Positions 1-10,315 of a stretch of DNA of 64,000 nucleotides are shown piece after piece. A program made the position numbers and the translations under genes. The stretch is from Sinonovacula constricta (lineage: Eukaryota; Mollusca; Bivalvia; Cardiida; Solecurtidae): NCBI GenBank assembly GCA_007844125.1, contig CM017572.1, positions 23,783,879-23,847,878 of the forward strand, given 5' to 3'. The notes beneath the pieces are model-generated. The model worked only from the letters and a program-made list of their open reading frames with translations. It made no database searches and was not told the origin of the DNA. The first letter of the stretch is position 1; each line of letters opens with the position of its first letter.

Positions 1-546
1 GCCAAGCATAAATTTATGACCAAATTAAAAAAGTGCAGATTATGACCAAGTTAAAAAAAAGTGCAGGTTATGACCAAATTAAAAAAGTGCAGGTTTATGA
101 CCAAGTTAAAAAAGTGCAGGTTATGACCAATTTAAAAAAGTGCAGGTTTATGAATAAGTTAAAAAAGTGCAGGTTTATGACAAAGTTAAAAAGTGCAGGT
201 TTATGACCAAGTTAAAAAAAGTGCAGATTATGACCAAGTTAAAAAAGTGCAGGTTTAACCAAGTTAAAAAAGTGTATATTTATGACCAAGTTAAAAAAGT
301 GCTGGTTATGACCAAGTTAAAAAGTGCAGGTTTATGACCAAGTTAAAAAAGTGCCGGTTATGACCAAGTTAAAAAAAAGTGCAGGTTTATGACCAAGTTA
401 AAAAAGTGCCGGTTATGACCAAGTTAAAAAAAAGTGAAGATTATGACCAAGTTAAAAAAGTGCAGGTTATGACTGAGTTAAAAAGCACAGATTATGACCA
501 AGTTAAAAAGTGCAGGTTATGACTGAGTTAAAAAAAGTGCAGCTTT
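1..546. repeat. AT-rich minisatellite, unit about 25-27 bp
   Basis: About 21 tandem units read approximately as gtgcaggtttatgaccaa followed by gttaaaaaa. The unit length wobbles because the A run varies from 5 to 8 and 'ggtttatg' alternates with 'ggttatg'. The array is already running at base 1, so its left end lies outside the window. Units near the right end are more diverged ('gactgagtt', 'gcacagatt') and the array dissolves at about 546, the usual pattern of decay at the edge of an array. No coding potential. Confidence 0.95.
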
Positions 547-775
547 TGATTAGATAAGGGTAGAAATGCAAGTTGCCATCTGGCCAAGATAAGAAATGCA
601 GTTTGTGAGTGCAGAATTTACATTTTTGCTGCTAAGTTTTTAGCAATATATCTAACATATTTGGCATGAGGTTGTCAGGCAAGGGGGATGGGCAGGATGA
701 GTGGGTAGTCGCAGACTTATTACTCTTAGAATCAATTTATGGGTTTCATACCTGTAAACTCTTTCCACTTTCGGG

Positions 776-885
776 GGGAGACTCCTTCTTTTAAGGTTAA
801 AAATTATATGAAAATGAGGTGTGTTTTTCGCATCTCAGTTGTGTTGAATATCTCCCTCTTTGGCCTCAGAAATCGTTCAATGTAT
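776..885 (+). repeat. Dispersed repeat family F, copy 1
   Basis: Contains 'gggagactcc', 'aggttaaaaatta', 'tgaaaatgaggt' and 'tttggcctcagaaa' in the same order as the better copy at 59330-59465. Two copies in the opposite orientation lie at 31036-31238 and 58050-58190. Type of element unknown; no coding capacity or terminal repeats recognised. Confidence 0.6.
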
Positions 886-1189
886 GGGGTTTGAGTCCAG
901 GTTCCAGGTAGGTAGGATAACTAAATATGGGGAGGTTTGTCATCTGACCTGCGATGTATCGGTGGTAAACATAAGCCTGAGGTTCTTTGCACCCAAATAA
1001 TTCACAAATGCTGTGATATGTTTCAAATACAAAACTAACACTTTTACATTTATGCATTTATTTATACATTAGGAAATCTCTAAGAACTTGGGTTAAGGAA
1101 GAATGTGAAATATTTTATTTATTATAAGTCATATGTCAGTATTGTTATATATGTATTGTCCTGGAATTTAACTTGCAACCCTGAAACCT

Positions 1190-1345
1190 GGGGTTGTCAC
1201 TTTACCTCCTGTGGCCACAGAAACCCTCCAGAGCCTGTCTGAATCAGTTAAGTTTTAAAAACCCTGGTATTGAACCTGTGACCCCAGCACCTGCAAGTTG
1301 ACACACTACCGACTGTGCCACTTGAACCTGTCTCCTGCTATTTAG
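1190..1345 (-). repeat. tRNA-derived SINE-like element, distinct head (family D)
   Basis: Read on the - strand it starts with a tRNA-like head: an A-box-like 'tggcacagtcggtagtgtg' and, about 35 bases later, a B-box-like 'ggttcaatacc'. A body follows containing 'ggtttctgtggccacagg'. The head differs from SINE A, B and C. This is the only copy noticed in the window, so the family assignment rests on the Pol III box pattern alone. Confidence 0.5.
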
Positions 1346-1349
1346 AACA

Positions 1350-2240
1350 ATCCTATTGAATGATAAACTTATACCACATCTATGTTTTAACCACAGCCAC
1401 AGATGTTCTGGCATTGCAAAAAGGCAGGTTTTGTTACCGCCTAAACTTCCTCAACATTTGGTTAACAAATGTTCATCTGTGATTGATCATTCCAGGAAAA
1501 TGTGGTTAGCAAATGTACTAAACTCAGGCTAACTGAAAACTGGAAACCCCCAAAAACTATGTTAACAGGTCAATTCATTATTTTCAGCCTGTGAAAGATT
1601 GTATCCTTTTCACTGTATTCTGTGTTTGTCTGGTAGTTACGAGTCTTTGAACTTCTTCAAAACTTAGTGCAAAATAATTTTCTTCTATTTCAATCATTTC
1701 TTACGAGCTGAGGTATCTGAGACTGGGCTTTGTCTTGTAGTAATTCCAAGATGTGCCCAGTTGGGGTTAATTTGGGTCAATTACAGAATTGGTGGTGCCA
1801 TTCAACATTAATGTGGAGTTATGGTTAGATGTGGGATTAACAGGTCATAAAAGAGAAATTTGTAATTACCATTGACTGACATTATAGCAAGTTTGTTGTA
1901 GATATTTTGGATGACATACCAGTAGTGTTGCTACAGTTTGTTCAAGGTGGAACCTGGAGTCATTGGTGGAACAAAAAAATGTTACCGATCGAATGTATTT
2001 CGATGCTTTGACCTTTTTCCAAAGGAGTGAATGGCACTATTGGTTATCTATAAATAATAGTTAGTAATTATTATGATAATTATGATAGTAATACTAATAA
2101 TAACAACAATACGAAGAAAAAGGATAATCTTTATTTGATCTTGATCTTCCCAGTGAGATTCAAAGATTTATTATTGTTTTGAGATAATGGCATATGCAAT
2201 AACTTAAAATTAATTGAAAATTAAAAAATTAGGAAAGTTT
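1350..2240. other. Unique AT-rich stretch, nothing recognised
   Basis: No splice-bounded open segment or repeat family was recognised. A degenerate ATA/AAT microsatellite sits at about 2055-2115. Confidence 0.4.
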
Positions 2241-2247
2241 AGACATG

Positions 2248-2450
2248 TCAATGCCTAGTCTCCCACTGCGTTGGTCCGAGTCCCATTTGGGGTGAAGGAC
2301 TTGATGTAAGGAAGTCTTCCAGATGACCTGTGTTGCGCTGGTGGTTCTTCCCAGACATTTGTTTGGGGTCTTCCTCCACCAAAATAGCTGGCCATTGCTA
2401 TAATGATCATAACTGGTCGCTGCGATGTATTTAAAAAAAAAATAAAAAAA
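2248..2450 (+). repeat. SINE A (5' truncated)
   Basis: Retains the B box ('tggtccgagtccc'), 'gtcttccag', 'cccagacatttgtttggggt', 'cttcctccaccaaa' and the tail 'ctataatgatcataactggt' ending in poly-A. The A-box half of the tRNA head is degraded. Confidence 0.9.
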
Positions 2451-2734
2451 ATGAAAGTGTGTCAACAAAACACTATACAATGACACTTCTAGAGTTAAGT
2501 CTTGTTATTTGGTCAGGTCAAGATTTAAAATGCAAACAGGCCATGTTATACAACAAAAACAAAAGGATAATGACAGAATCCGTAAGCTTGCGGAAGGGTT
2601 CTATGTTTTGAAATCAACTGGATTTAGATATCTTTACAAGGATTTTGTGGTGATGTAAATACAGGGATAGAGGGTGGTAGGGATATGCGGTAATGTTATA
2701 TTTGTCGCTCTTTTCCTGCTTAGCACAATTTTAA

Positions 2735-2825
2735 TCGGCAAATAGTGTGGATCAAGATAATTAAGGTCCAAGGGAGCTGTCTGATCAGAATTTGCTCTAT
2801 TGGCTGCAGAGTCTTGGAAATATTT
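2735..2825 (+). repeat. Dispersed repeat family G copy
   Basis: Has 'ggcaaatagtgtggatcaag', then 'gagctgtctgatcagaattt' and a terminal 'ggctgcag'. The words gcaaatagtg, gatcag and agctg recur at 34560-35045, 40750-40860, 54025-54105, 56450-56505 and in the 70-bp satellite at 60181-62238. The 64-residue - strand reading frame covering it is a by-product of the repeat. Confidence 0.55.
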
Positions 2826-3716
2826 CAAAGCTGCCTTGACATGTAATATTTAGGAAATAAATAAGATTTCCATGTGTTTTATAAATTGTTTGGCAGTTAG
2901 CAGAAAAAGGGGTGAAACCTCTTCAGATCTATCAAATATTTAGTCTAAACTTTCTTGTAAAGTCTTGTAAATTCACGGCAAGTCACTCCATTTAGATGCA
3001 GATAGAGCATGTAATGTTTAGAGTGGAGCGTAAACAAATGGTAGGACAACACAGGGCATGAGCCCAGGTTGGGCCATGGTTTTGATAAGTCTGTATGTTT
3101 TACTTGTCAGTATGTACTTCTTCAGGCCCCTTGAAGATAAATAAATTGGATCTGCTTGAAGGGAACAAGGGATGCCCTAGTGTTTACGGGAACTGTGGCC
3201 GGTGTATTTGTTCAGGGTTTATTTCAGAGAGATGGCATCATTTGTCCCTCAGATTTGTATAAGGTGGGCAAATAAACACCCATGTTTAATAAAATTGGTT
3301 TCACTTGGCGGCATTCTGGAATGTTTGTGTATGGATAGAGTTAGGTTAATCGTGCTAATAGATTATGCTTTTTTCTTCCTCAAGGAAGTATTCTGTTTAA
3401 ATATGATTTTTCAAATTCAATTTTGTTTTATTTATCTCAAGTCAAATTTTGTACATAATCATACATTTAAATCGGCACATAAAGATGATGCCAGTGCAGG
3501 GACAGATCCAGAAAATTATGGTGGGGGATATGAGTCAAGATTCAATAAACTTTATTCCAGTAAATACAAGATATATATACACAGAAAGGGACTCCAACTT
3601 CAACCTATGCAGTCAACAGACAAAATTTACTTTAAAAGCTCAGTATTTTGTAAGCTTGCATGTCAGGCAGGGGAGGCATCCATGATCCATCCCTGTACCA
3701 GTGCGTACCAGCAATA

Positions 3717-3802
3717 AGGGGTTTGGTTGAGAATTATGGGATATCAACTATAAACACCTAATCTGATAATTAAAATTGGATATTCCAATGAGTACAACTA
3801 GG
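3717..3802 (+). repeat. MITE-like repeat family E, copy
   Basis: Contains 'ggggtttggttgagaattat', 'gggatat' and 'aatgagtacaactaggt', shared in order with copies at 39520-39620 (inverted) and 62750-62868 (inverted). Confidence 0.55.
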
Positions 3803-3926
3803 TATGTGATGGAGAAATAAAGGTTCATTATAAGAAATATTCTGTTTTAATTAAAAATTATAGCCATCGTGAAACTTAGTTATATTTTGTTCTCACAAAT
3901 TAAAAAATATTTTTAAATTTAAAAAG

Positions 3927-4182
3927 TGGGGCACCCATGGCACAGTGGTAGTCGCCGATTAGTAACTCCTTTGACTGCTTACCCTCACACCGCATGGGTT
4001 CGAGCGCCGTTTGGGGCGAAGGACTTAATGTGAGAAGGTCTTCCAGCTGACTTGGGGAGCGCCAGTGGTTCTACCCAGACTTGTCTTTGGGGTCTTTTTC
4101 CACCAATAATTAGCTGGGCGTTGCTATGATGATCATAAATGGTTGCTGCAATGTATTTCAATAACAAAACAAAACAATAAAT
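3927..4182 (+). repeat. SINE A, near full length
   Basis: The head starts at 'gcacccatggcacagtggta' (A box) with a B box 'gggttcgagcgcc'. The long spacing between the boxes is typical of a class-II (Leu/Ser) tRNA. The body ('gaaggacttaatgtgagaag', 'acccagacttgtctttgggg') and the tail 'ctatgatgatcataaatggt' with a CA-rich A tail are all present. Confidence 0.93.
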
Positions 4183-4429
4183 TCAGAAATATTTTCTTAG
4201 GTATGAAATTTTGTTCTTAAGTTTCATTCACGAAACATTATAATCTAAGGAACTTCCTCTTAATTTTGTGTTTTTTGCGTAGATAAAATTTCTAATCTCA
4301 AGTGAGGAAATACAACAAAGAATCTATTATGGTATCATCCCAGGTGTGTACTACAGGTGTGAATACTGGTAATGATGTTTCAACAGTTGTTGTCTGCTGT
4401 TTTAACATTCCACTAGGTTGTGCAGGAAG

Positions 4430-4655
4430 GTTTGTTTGTTGTGTTGTTTTTTGTTGTTGTTACATCGCTCCGATACCGTTATAGTCATATTATCAATGTC
4501 CAGCTAATTATTGGTGGAGGAAGACCCAAGACTTATGCCTGGGTAGAAATGTAATGCGCAATGTAGATTAGCTAGAAAGCCTCTCCACATGAAAGTTCTC
4601 GCCCCGACTGGGACTCGAGGTGCTGAAGAGTTACAAGTCTATGGGAGTCTAACAT
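4430..4655 (-). repeat. SINE A, reverse orientation
   Basis: Reverse-complement order: tail 'gttgttacatcgctccgata', 'ccagctaattattggtggag', 'gaagacccaagacttatg', then degraded head with 'gactgggactcgag' and 'gagttacaag'. It belongs to the 'aattattggtggagg' subtype, also seen at 28355 and 44205. Confidence 0.9.
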
Positions 4656-5137
4656 TTTAGAAATAGTATGGTTTACTAACATAACAGCATGATGGGGGTT
4701 AAATCTGGAGATCTTATTTTTGGGAGTGGGAGGCATTGGTCTGAAAACAACAAAAGTTAGCATCAAAAATATTCTCTTTTCATCTGGTCTTCAGCAGAAT
4801 TGCTTCTAATGGATTTCTGATTATTTTGTGTCTGGTTTTCCACAATTACAGCAGATTGCCTTGATGGCATGATCAGGATTAAGCTGACTAATCCTTGCTG
4901 TGGCTCGGATCATCTCACTATCTCTCATACAAACACATCCTGTGACAGGGTCCATTGTGCGAAAGTGCACTCGCTGACTTTTTTTTTTCTGACGTATTAT
5001 CATACTATCAACAAAGTGCTCAGAAATTTCAAATCCCAACGACAAGCCATGAGGACCATGGATATGTCTTTTTTTTTTCTCCATTGGTAGAATGTGGCTT
5101 AAGCAGATAAGCCAAAGGCCCAGATAAGGGAAGTAAA

Positions 5138-5242
5138 TCAAGATTTTATTTGGCAATATAGCCTATAATTCTCAAATAAACCCTATATACCTAGTTATTA
5201 TTAGAAGTGTCATTTCGTGCCGAATCTAATGAGTACCATGTA
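5138..5242 (-). repeat. MITE-like repeat family E, copy
   Basis: Carries 'tagcctataattctcaaata', 'cctatatacctagttattat' and 'ctaatgagtaccat', matching the order of the copy at 39520-39620. Confidence 0.5.
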
Positions 5243-6058
5243 TAAAAGGTTTGATGAAAAATTGAGATATTAAAATGAGAAATATTTCTGTTTAATATTG
5301 TGCACTGTAAATCTGTAACTACTGAGCTACTGACCAAGGGGCTTAGTGTTGGCTGCTGTTCTTTTATCTTGCTGTCAATGGAGATATGATAGATGGTTCT
5401 TAAATAGTCGTAGTCGGGGTCTGATGGCTGTATGACAGGCGACAGCTTGAGCCACTGGTGGCGCTGATAAGCAAGCTGTAAGGTCACGAGATCAAACCAC
5501 TTGTGCACCATGCATCGGAAAAATATTTGCCAACAAAGGAAACTGCTAAGCAATCCTGCTGTTTTGATAGATCCAGTTTTCATTTGGGTGTAATAAATTA
5601 TGATAGTTTTGTAATTTTGTGCTGGATCATTTTCGTTTTCCCAGACAAGAAAAAAAAGTTGTTTTTGACAGAATACAAATTACTCATATTTTTTTTTTTT
5701 TACTAATAAATCTGAACACTTTTTTTTACAAATAGTTTGTTTTGTCCAACATTTCATGAAGTATTTATTATTAGCTTTTTCAGTAATAGTCATAGAATCT
5801 TTCTTATTAGATAAATGAAGGATATTTCTAATGCAAATATTTCCTAGTGTTTTATGTACAAATATAATACATTAATAAAACTGCCAGGCCTCCTCAGAGT
5901 AACTCTTACACCAGCTGACAGTACTAGATGTTGATTATCAGTAAAAACTTGCCCCAGACAAAATTATAGAAATCATGGTGGAAGAAAAATCATATTTTTG
6001 TTATTAAATTAGCATGCCAATGAGGTGACTCATGAACCAATACGCTCAGATATTACAA

Positions 6059-6330
6059 ATGCACAAAAAAAAAATGAGATTGACCAAATGTCCCAATGTC
6101 CTTGATGACATTTACATAGAGGTAACCATGGCAACCAACATCCCCTAAAACCCTTTGGGGCCCTTTTTCTATCACAGGAAGTAGAGTGTTGAATGAGCAT
6201 GACAAAAAAAAATCAGCGAGTGACCAAATATTCTTGATGACATTTACATAGTGGTTACTATGACAACTGAATGTTTCCCAGAATCCTTTGGGGCCTCTCT
6301 GACAGGAAGTTTGGTGTTGGATTAGCAGTA
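6059..6330. repeat. Two-copy tandem duplication, unit about 135 bp
   Basis: Each unit contains, in order: an A run, 'gaccaaat', 'cttgatgacatttacatag', 'ggt(a/t)ac(c/t)atg(g/a)caac', 'cctttggggcc', 'acaggaagt' and 'gtgttg'. The first unit is about 6059-6197 and the second about 6198-6330. Diverged, so an old local duplication. Function unknown. Confidence 0.85.
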
Positions 6331-6674
6331 TTGAATGAAAGGGACAATCAAATAAAGGGATTCCTCTTCCAACTGTGGGGGAATACTGATAGAATTGAAA
6401 GGAAATGAAACCCCACTCATGGGTAAATGATATTTATATTGAAATCTGCCTCCCACAACAGCATTCTAGCTGATAAAGTCCTGCGTCATAGGAGCAAAAA
6501 ATTCAGTAACAAGTTTAACTGCCCAGCCACAGCCCCAGTTACAAAGTGACTCAGGTTTGATCCTCAGCTGACACATATCAGATATAAAGAGGAGTGCCGT
6601 GGGCCTGGGGCCAAGAAGTAGAGTCCCTGACTTTTAACTCCTATGACTTCTTACCTCTCTGTCATTTGATGATT

Positions 6675-6916
6675 TGATTTTTTTTAAATACATCGCAGCA
6701 ACTAGTTATGATCATTATAGTGATGTCCAGCTATTTTGTTGGAGGAAGACCCCAAACATATGTCTAGGTAGAACCACAGGTGCCCTGCAGTCAGCTGGAT
6801 AACCTTCCAACATTGTCCTTTACCCTGATTGGGACACGAACCCATATGGTGAGAGGCCAAGCAGTCAGAGGCATTACAAGCCTGCGACTCCACCACTATG
6901 CCACAGGCGCCCCCTC
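6675..6916 (-). repeat. SINE A, reverse orientation
   Basis: The complement shows a full head ('ggcgcctgtggcatagtggt' type), B box ('gggttcgtgtccc' type), body and tail 'catcgcagcaactagttatg'. It forms a head-to-head inverted pair with the + strand fragment at 6946-7077. Confidence 0.92.
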
Positions 6917-6945
6917 AAATTGGTACCACTTTCATTTTCAGTCTT

Positions 6946-7077
6946 CGAACTGGTGCGCCAGTAGTTCTACTCAGATATTTGTCTGGAATCTTCCTCCACC
7001 AAAAATGGCTGGACATCTCTATAATGAGGATATTTATAATTCTGTTACATATTTCAAAAAACAAATAAAACAGACCT
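6946..7077 (+). repeat. SINE A, 5' truncated
   Basis: Begins within the body ('ctggtgcgccagtagttcta') and runs through 'gtctggaatcttcctccacc' to an A-rich tail. It lacks the tRNA head. Confidence 0.88.
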
Positions 7078-7195
7078 AAATATATCAAATAATTTTAATG
7101 GTAAAACTGGTTTAGGATGTAAATGGATTATAGATCTAGGTTACGTTTCGATCATGTCAGCTGTTCATGAAATGATATCGTAGATAAAGGGTTGT

Positions 7196-7282
7196 TATAA
7201 ATCAAACAAGTGTCTAAAAAATTATTAGTGGGTTGTAAACTCGGAAAACAAAAACAAACAAGGCCTTTGAAAAACACAACAA
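7196..7282 (+). repeat. Left member of a long direct repeat flanking a SINE B
   Basis: 'aatcaaacaagtgtct', 'attattagtgggttgt' and the AC-rich 'aaaaacaaacaa', then 'acaacaacagta', all reappear in order at 7668-7772. The two copies bracket the SINE B at 7283-7612. They are much too long to be an ordinary target-site duplication. Confidence 0.75.
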
Positions 7283-7612
7283 CAGTAGCACAAACCATAG
7301 AGCATCAGCTCCTGGTTTGGGAGGCCCTGGGTTTAATCACAGGGTAACGACATTAACAAGTCGTTAAAAAAATGGTAGTGGTAGAGCTCCCTTGCTAACG
7401 CTCAAGCAAATATAAGGGTAGTTCTGTAACAAAGGGAGAAAAATGTGCAGCCAGTCTGGACTCGAACCAGGGACCCTTCGCTAACAGGGTGAATGCTCTA
7501 CCGACTGAGTTAACCAGACCACTTACACATTCTCTTCCTATAACCCAGCTTCAGTTCCACCACTGGTTTAACTGAAATACTGTTGGTGGGACGATTAACC
7601 CAATAAACAAAC
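7283..7612 (+). repeat. SINE B interrupted by a reverse tRNA-like insert
   Basis: Head 'gtagcacaaaccatagagca' and body 'acgctcaagcaaatataagg' are followed by a break at about 7435. The 3' end 'gaaatactgttggtgggacg' with 'cccaataaacaaac' resumes after 7565. The middle of the SINE B body is replaced by the insert at 7436-7535. Confidence 0.88.
7436..7535 (-). repeat. tRNA-like sequence inserted in SINE B
   Basis: On the - strand it reads as a tRNA-like body: D arm 'aactcagtcggtagagc', anticodon region 'caccctgttagcgaaggg' and T arm 'ctggttcgagtccagac'. The acceptor stem does not pair convincingly, so this is more likely a SINE head or tRNA pseudogene than a functional tRNA gene. The GTT triplet in the anticodon position is noted but not relied on. 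Confidence 0.6.
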
Positions 7613-7667
7613 AATTAACAAGACATTTTAAAAAAAAGAACAACAACAGTAATACATTTCAGCTGTA

Positions 7668-7772
7668 ATATATCAAACAAACAAGTGTCTGAAAGATTAT
7701 TAATGGGATGTCAAAACCATGAAAAACAAACAAAAAACAAAATATTAAAAAAAAACAACAGTAATAACAAGC
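7668..7772 (+). repeat. Right member of the long direct repeat flanking SINE B
   Basis: Diverged second copy of 7196-7282: 'atcaaacaaacaagtgtctg', 'attattaatgggatgt', 'gaaaaacaaacaaaaaac' and 'acaacagtaa'. Confidence 0.75.
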
Positions 7773-8283
7773 ATTTGAAGCCCATATTAAAAGACGTAAA
7801 AGCGAAATAAAACAGTAAATGAGGGTGTGAGGGTGCTGTTTTATACCCCATGAGGGAGGGTTGTCTTCAGTAGAAAGGAGGAAAAGGGTGTTGTTTTGTT
7901 GTCATGGATACTACGGGTAGCAATATAATACAGAATCTTGTGGTGTTACCCTAGCAACCTCTGCATGCATAAGACTGCACTTTGTTGCAATTTAGCTAAT
8001 TGGTAAAATTTTCATTGAATCATAAGTTTTTTAAGATGACTTGAATATGAATCAAATTTACCCAAGTAAAGTAATCTATTTTTTTAATTAAATGACTATA
8101 CCTTTGTAGTAAGTTTATTCACTTTTTCAAGTCTTGATTAAAGCTGTGAGACAACCGTCCTGTCAGTGCAGGTTTTGTATTTACAACAGCATGCTGTTTT
8201 CATAAAAATTGTGCATATTATTATAAAATAAATTCAAAAATATGTATATTAACCATCAAAAAATATTTTTTCTCTTCGACCTT

Positions 8284-8475
8284 TAGCCGTTGTATTAGTG
8301 GTAGATTCGCCGATTTCTAACCCCTCTGACTTCTTAGCCTTCCACCATGTGGGTTTGAGTCTCATTTGGGGCAATAGACCTAATGTGGGAAGGTCTTCCG
8401 CTTCCAAAGTAGCTGGACATTGCAGTAATGATTATAATTGGTCGCTGCACTGTATCTCTAAGACAAAACAAACAT
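8284..8475 (+). repeat. SINE A with internal deletion
   Basis: The head ('tagtggtagattcgccgatt') and B box ('gggtttgagtctc') are kept. The body jumps from 'gggaaggtcttccgct' straight to 'agctggacattgcagtaatg', losing the 'ctacccagacatttgtctgg' segment. A tail with ACAAAACAAAC is present. Confidence 0.9.
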
Positions 8476-8659
8476 TTGTTTTTGGAGACTCTGGAACTTT
8501 CCTTACATATTTTTATGTGTTCCACACTTGTGGAATTTCGACGTCATCTAAGACTTAATGTCATTTTATTTTACCATGTTTCTCATCAATTTACCATGAC
8601 AACATTCATCTTTGTCACTGTTATGAAATCCCAGAAAGTGAAGACTTTCCTTAATTCCT

Positions 8660-9440
8660 ATTGAATAGTAAACATGTTGTGTGTGTGTTTTTTTCACTTC
8701 ATATTGAAGAGTATTCATTTTCTTTATTCACTTCGTACTGAAGGTATTCTGTTTCTTTGCTTTATTGTGAAAAGAATTCCGTCTGCTTCTTCATCAATGC
8801 CAAGGAAATGGATTACTTGAATTGACTGCCATCTGCATAGATTTCAATAAATTTGGATTTTATTGAAATTGAGCATTTCCTTAGAAATTTTTATGAAAAT
8901 ATGCACCAATTATAAATTTATAAGGAGATAAAATTCTTTAAGGGCCGTATCTTTATGTACACGGATGTTAAATAGAATTATAAATGTGAAAGATCTACTT
9001 TTTTTCCCATGTTTTTTTTTAAGGGCAGACTATTTTTTATAAGAAAAATAGTAGAAAGTAGTTTATATAGCCATTATATTGGCTGTTTGTGTCATTTTAC
9101 ATTATAGAAACAGTGATAAAGAAAGGTTTATTATTCTGATATTTGTACGGATTGTGTATGTACTAATGTTCCACAATTAATTATTTATACCGACTTCTTA
9201 CATTTAATGTCATTTGTATTTTATTCATATATAATGGAGAAGGTTTATTTCTTCAGTGCAATGCTAATCTTACATTGGCTCAATAAAAAAGTCTATATCC
9301 TAGCATTTCCAACTTGATACAGCAAAAGGTAAAACCCAGTGCCTATTCTAGTTATAAATAATTTCATGTATTTATTCTCTTTCCTGTTCACAATCCAAAC
9401 TTTTGTGCAAAGGTTTTGAACATTTTGCCAAAAAAATGGC
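8660..9440. other. Unique AT-rich stretch, nothing recognised
   Basis: T-rich on the + strand. A pair of related phrases ('tcacttcatattgaagagta' and 'ttcacttcgtactgaaggta', 8694-8750) is a short local duplication. No splice-bounded coding segment or known repeat was seen. Confidence 0.35.
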
Positions 9441-9446
9441 TCTGTT

Positions 9447-9652
9447 TGCCAAGGGGTGCAGTTGCTGTAAAAAGCCACCAACTCGTAACTCTTCAGCCTC
9501 TCCTTATGGTGCTGCGAGTCCCGTTGGTCTCCAACCTGATATGGGGAGGTCTTCCAGCTGATATGCTGTGCAAACGTGGTTCTACCCAGACATTTATCGA
9601 GGAGCATCCTCCGGCAATAATAGCAATAATGTCGGTGCAATGAATAAAATAT
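9447..9652 (+). repeat. SINE A, diverged
   Basis: Carries 'aactcgtaactcttcagcct', 'gcgagtcccgtt', 'ggggaggtcttccagctgat' and 'ggttctacccagacatttat', and ends 'tcggtgcaatgaataaaat'. Confidence 0.88.
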
Positions 9653-10079
9653 AAAAAAAAATTCCAAAGACAAATTAGTTCGTCCTTAATAGGATACGCA
9701 TTATCTTACTTGATAGAAGGTTTGCGGGTTTATTGCATCAAATTAGAGGCAGTCTACGATTAATTGCTTAATTGGTTATCCTTTGATTCTTTCAGCAGAT
9801 TATGAGAATTAAAACAAATTGAGCCAAGATTAACCCATGCTCTGCCTAATGAGGCTATTGTCTCCGAGGATCTTTATTGCTTCGTGTTCTCTCCTACCTG
9901 TTTTGGTACATCGTTTACTTTGTAACTGGAAATTAACTCTTTTGCTGCTAATGAATTGGTAAGGCACAGATAAATAGCATAAATCCAGATTTGCTAGTTC
10001 CTTTTTTTTGAGTTCTCTAATGAGGAGATCTGTTTAGTGATGTGTCGCTGTTTGCTGCATTCTCAAGCGCAGTCTGTTG

Positions 10080-10315
10080 TGTGTTTGCTCCTGGTACGGA
10101 ATGCTCCAGATTCAAACTTGGATCTCAATAAAGTAAAAAAAAAAAATGGTATAGTTCCAATTTTAATCACTCAAGCAACTATAAGAGTTGTTCCACCTGG
10201 TCTGCCCCGTGCCAAGATAATTTGACTGGGTGTGGTATCCCAATTGGTGTTTATCGGATACTATACACAGTGAAGGCAGCACTGTATCTGCTTCACCATT
10301 TCTTGAAAACTGAAA
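10080..10315 (+). repeat. SINE B, diverged
   Basis: The head is degraded ('gctcctggtacggaatgctc'). The body is recognisable by 'atttgactgggtgtggtatc', 'ctatacacagtgaaggcagc' and 'actgtatctgcttc'. Confidence 0.85.

Noticed and set aside
1..546. CRISPR-like or regulatory repeat
   Set aside because: Units are contiguous without spacers and differ only by slippage in A runs; a minisatellite.
3202..3717. 171-residue reading frame, the longest in the window
   Set aside because: No continuous domain texture, overlaps a repeat-like A/T-rich tract, and no homologous pattern recognised; its length is within chance for 64 kb on six frames.
5425..5515. Another tRNA-derived head ('ccactggtggcgctgataag', 'ggtcacgagatcaaacc')
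   Set aside because: Box-like words are present but spacing and stems are poor and no second copy was found.
7436..7535. Functional tRNA-Asn gene on the - strand
   Set aside because: The T and D arms look good but the acceptor stem does not pair, and it sits inside a SINE B; treated as a tRNA-derived repeat.
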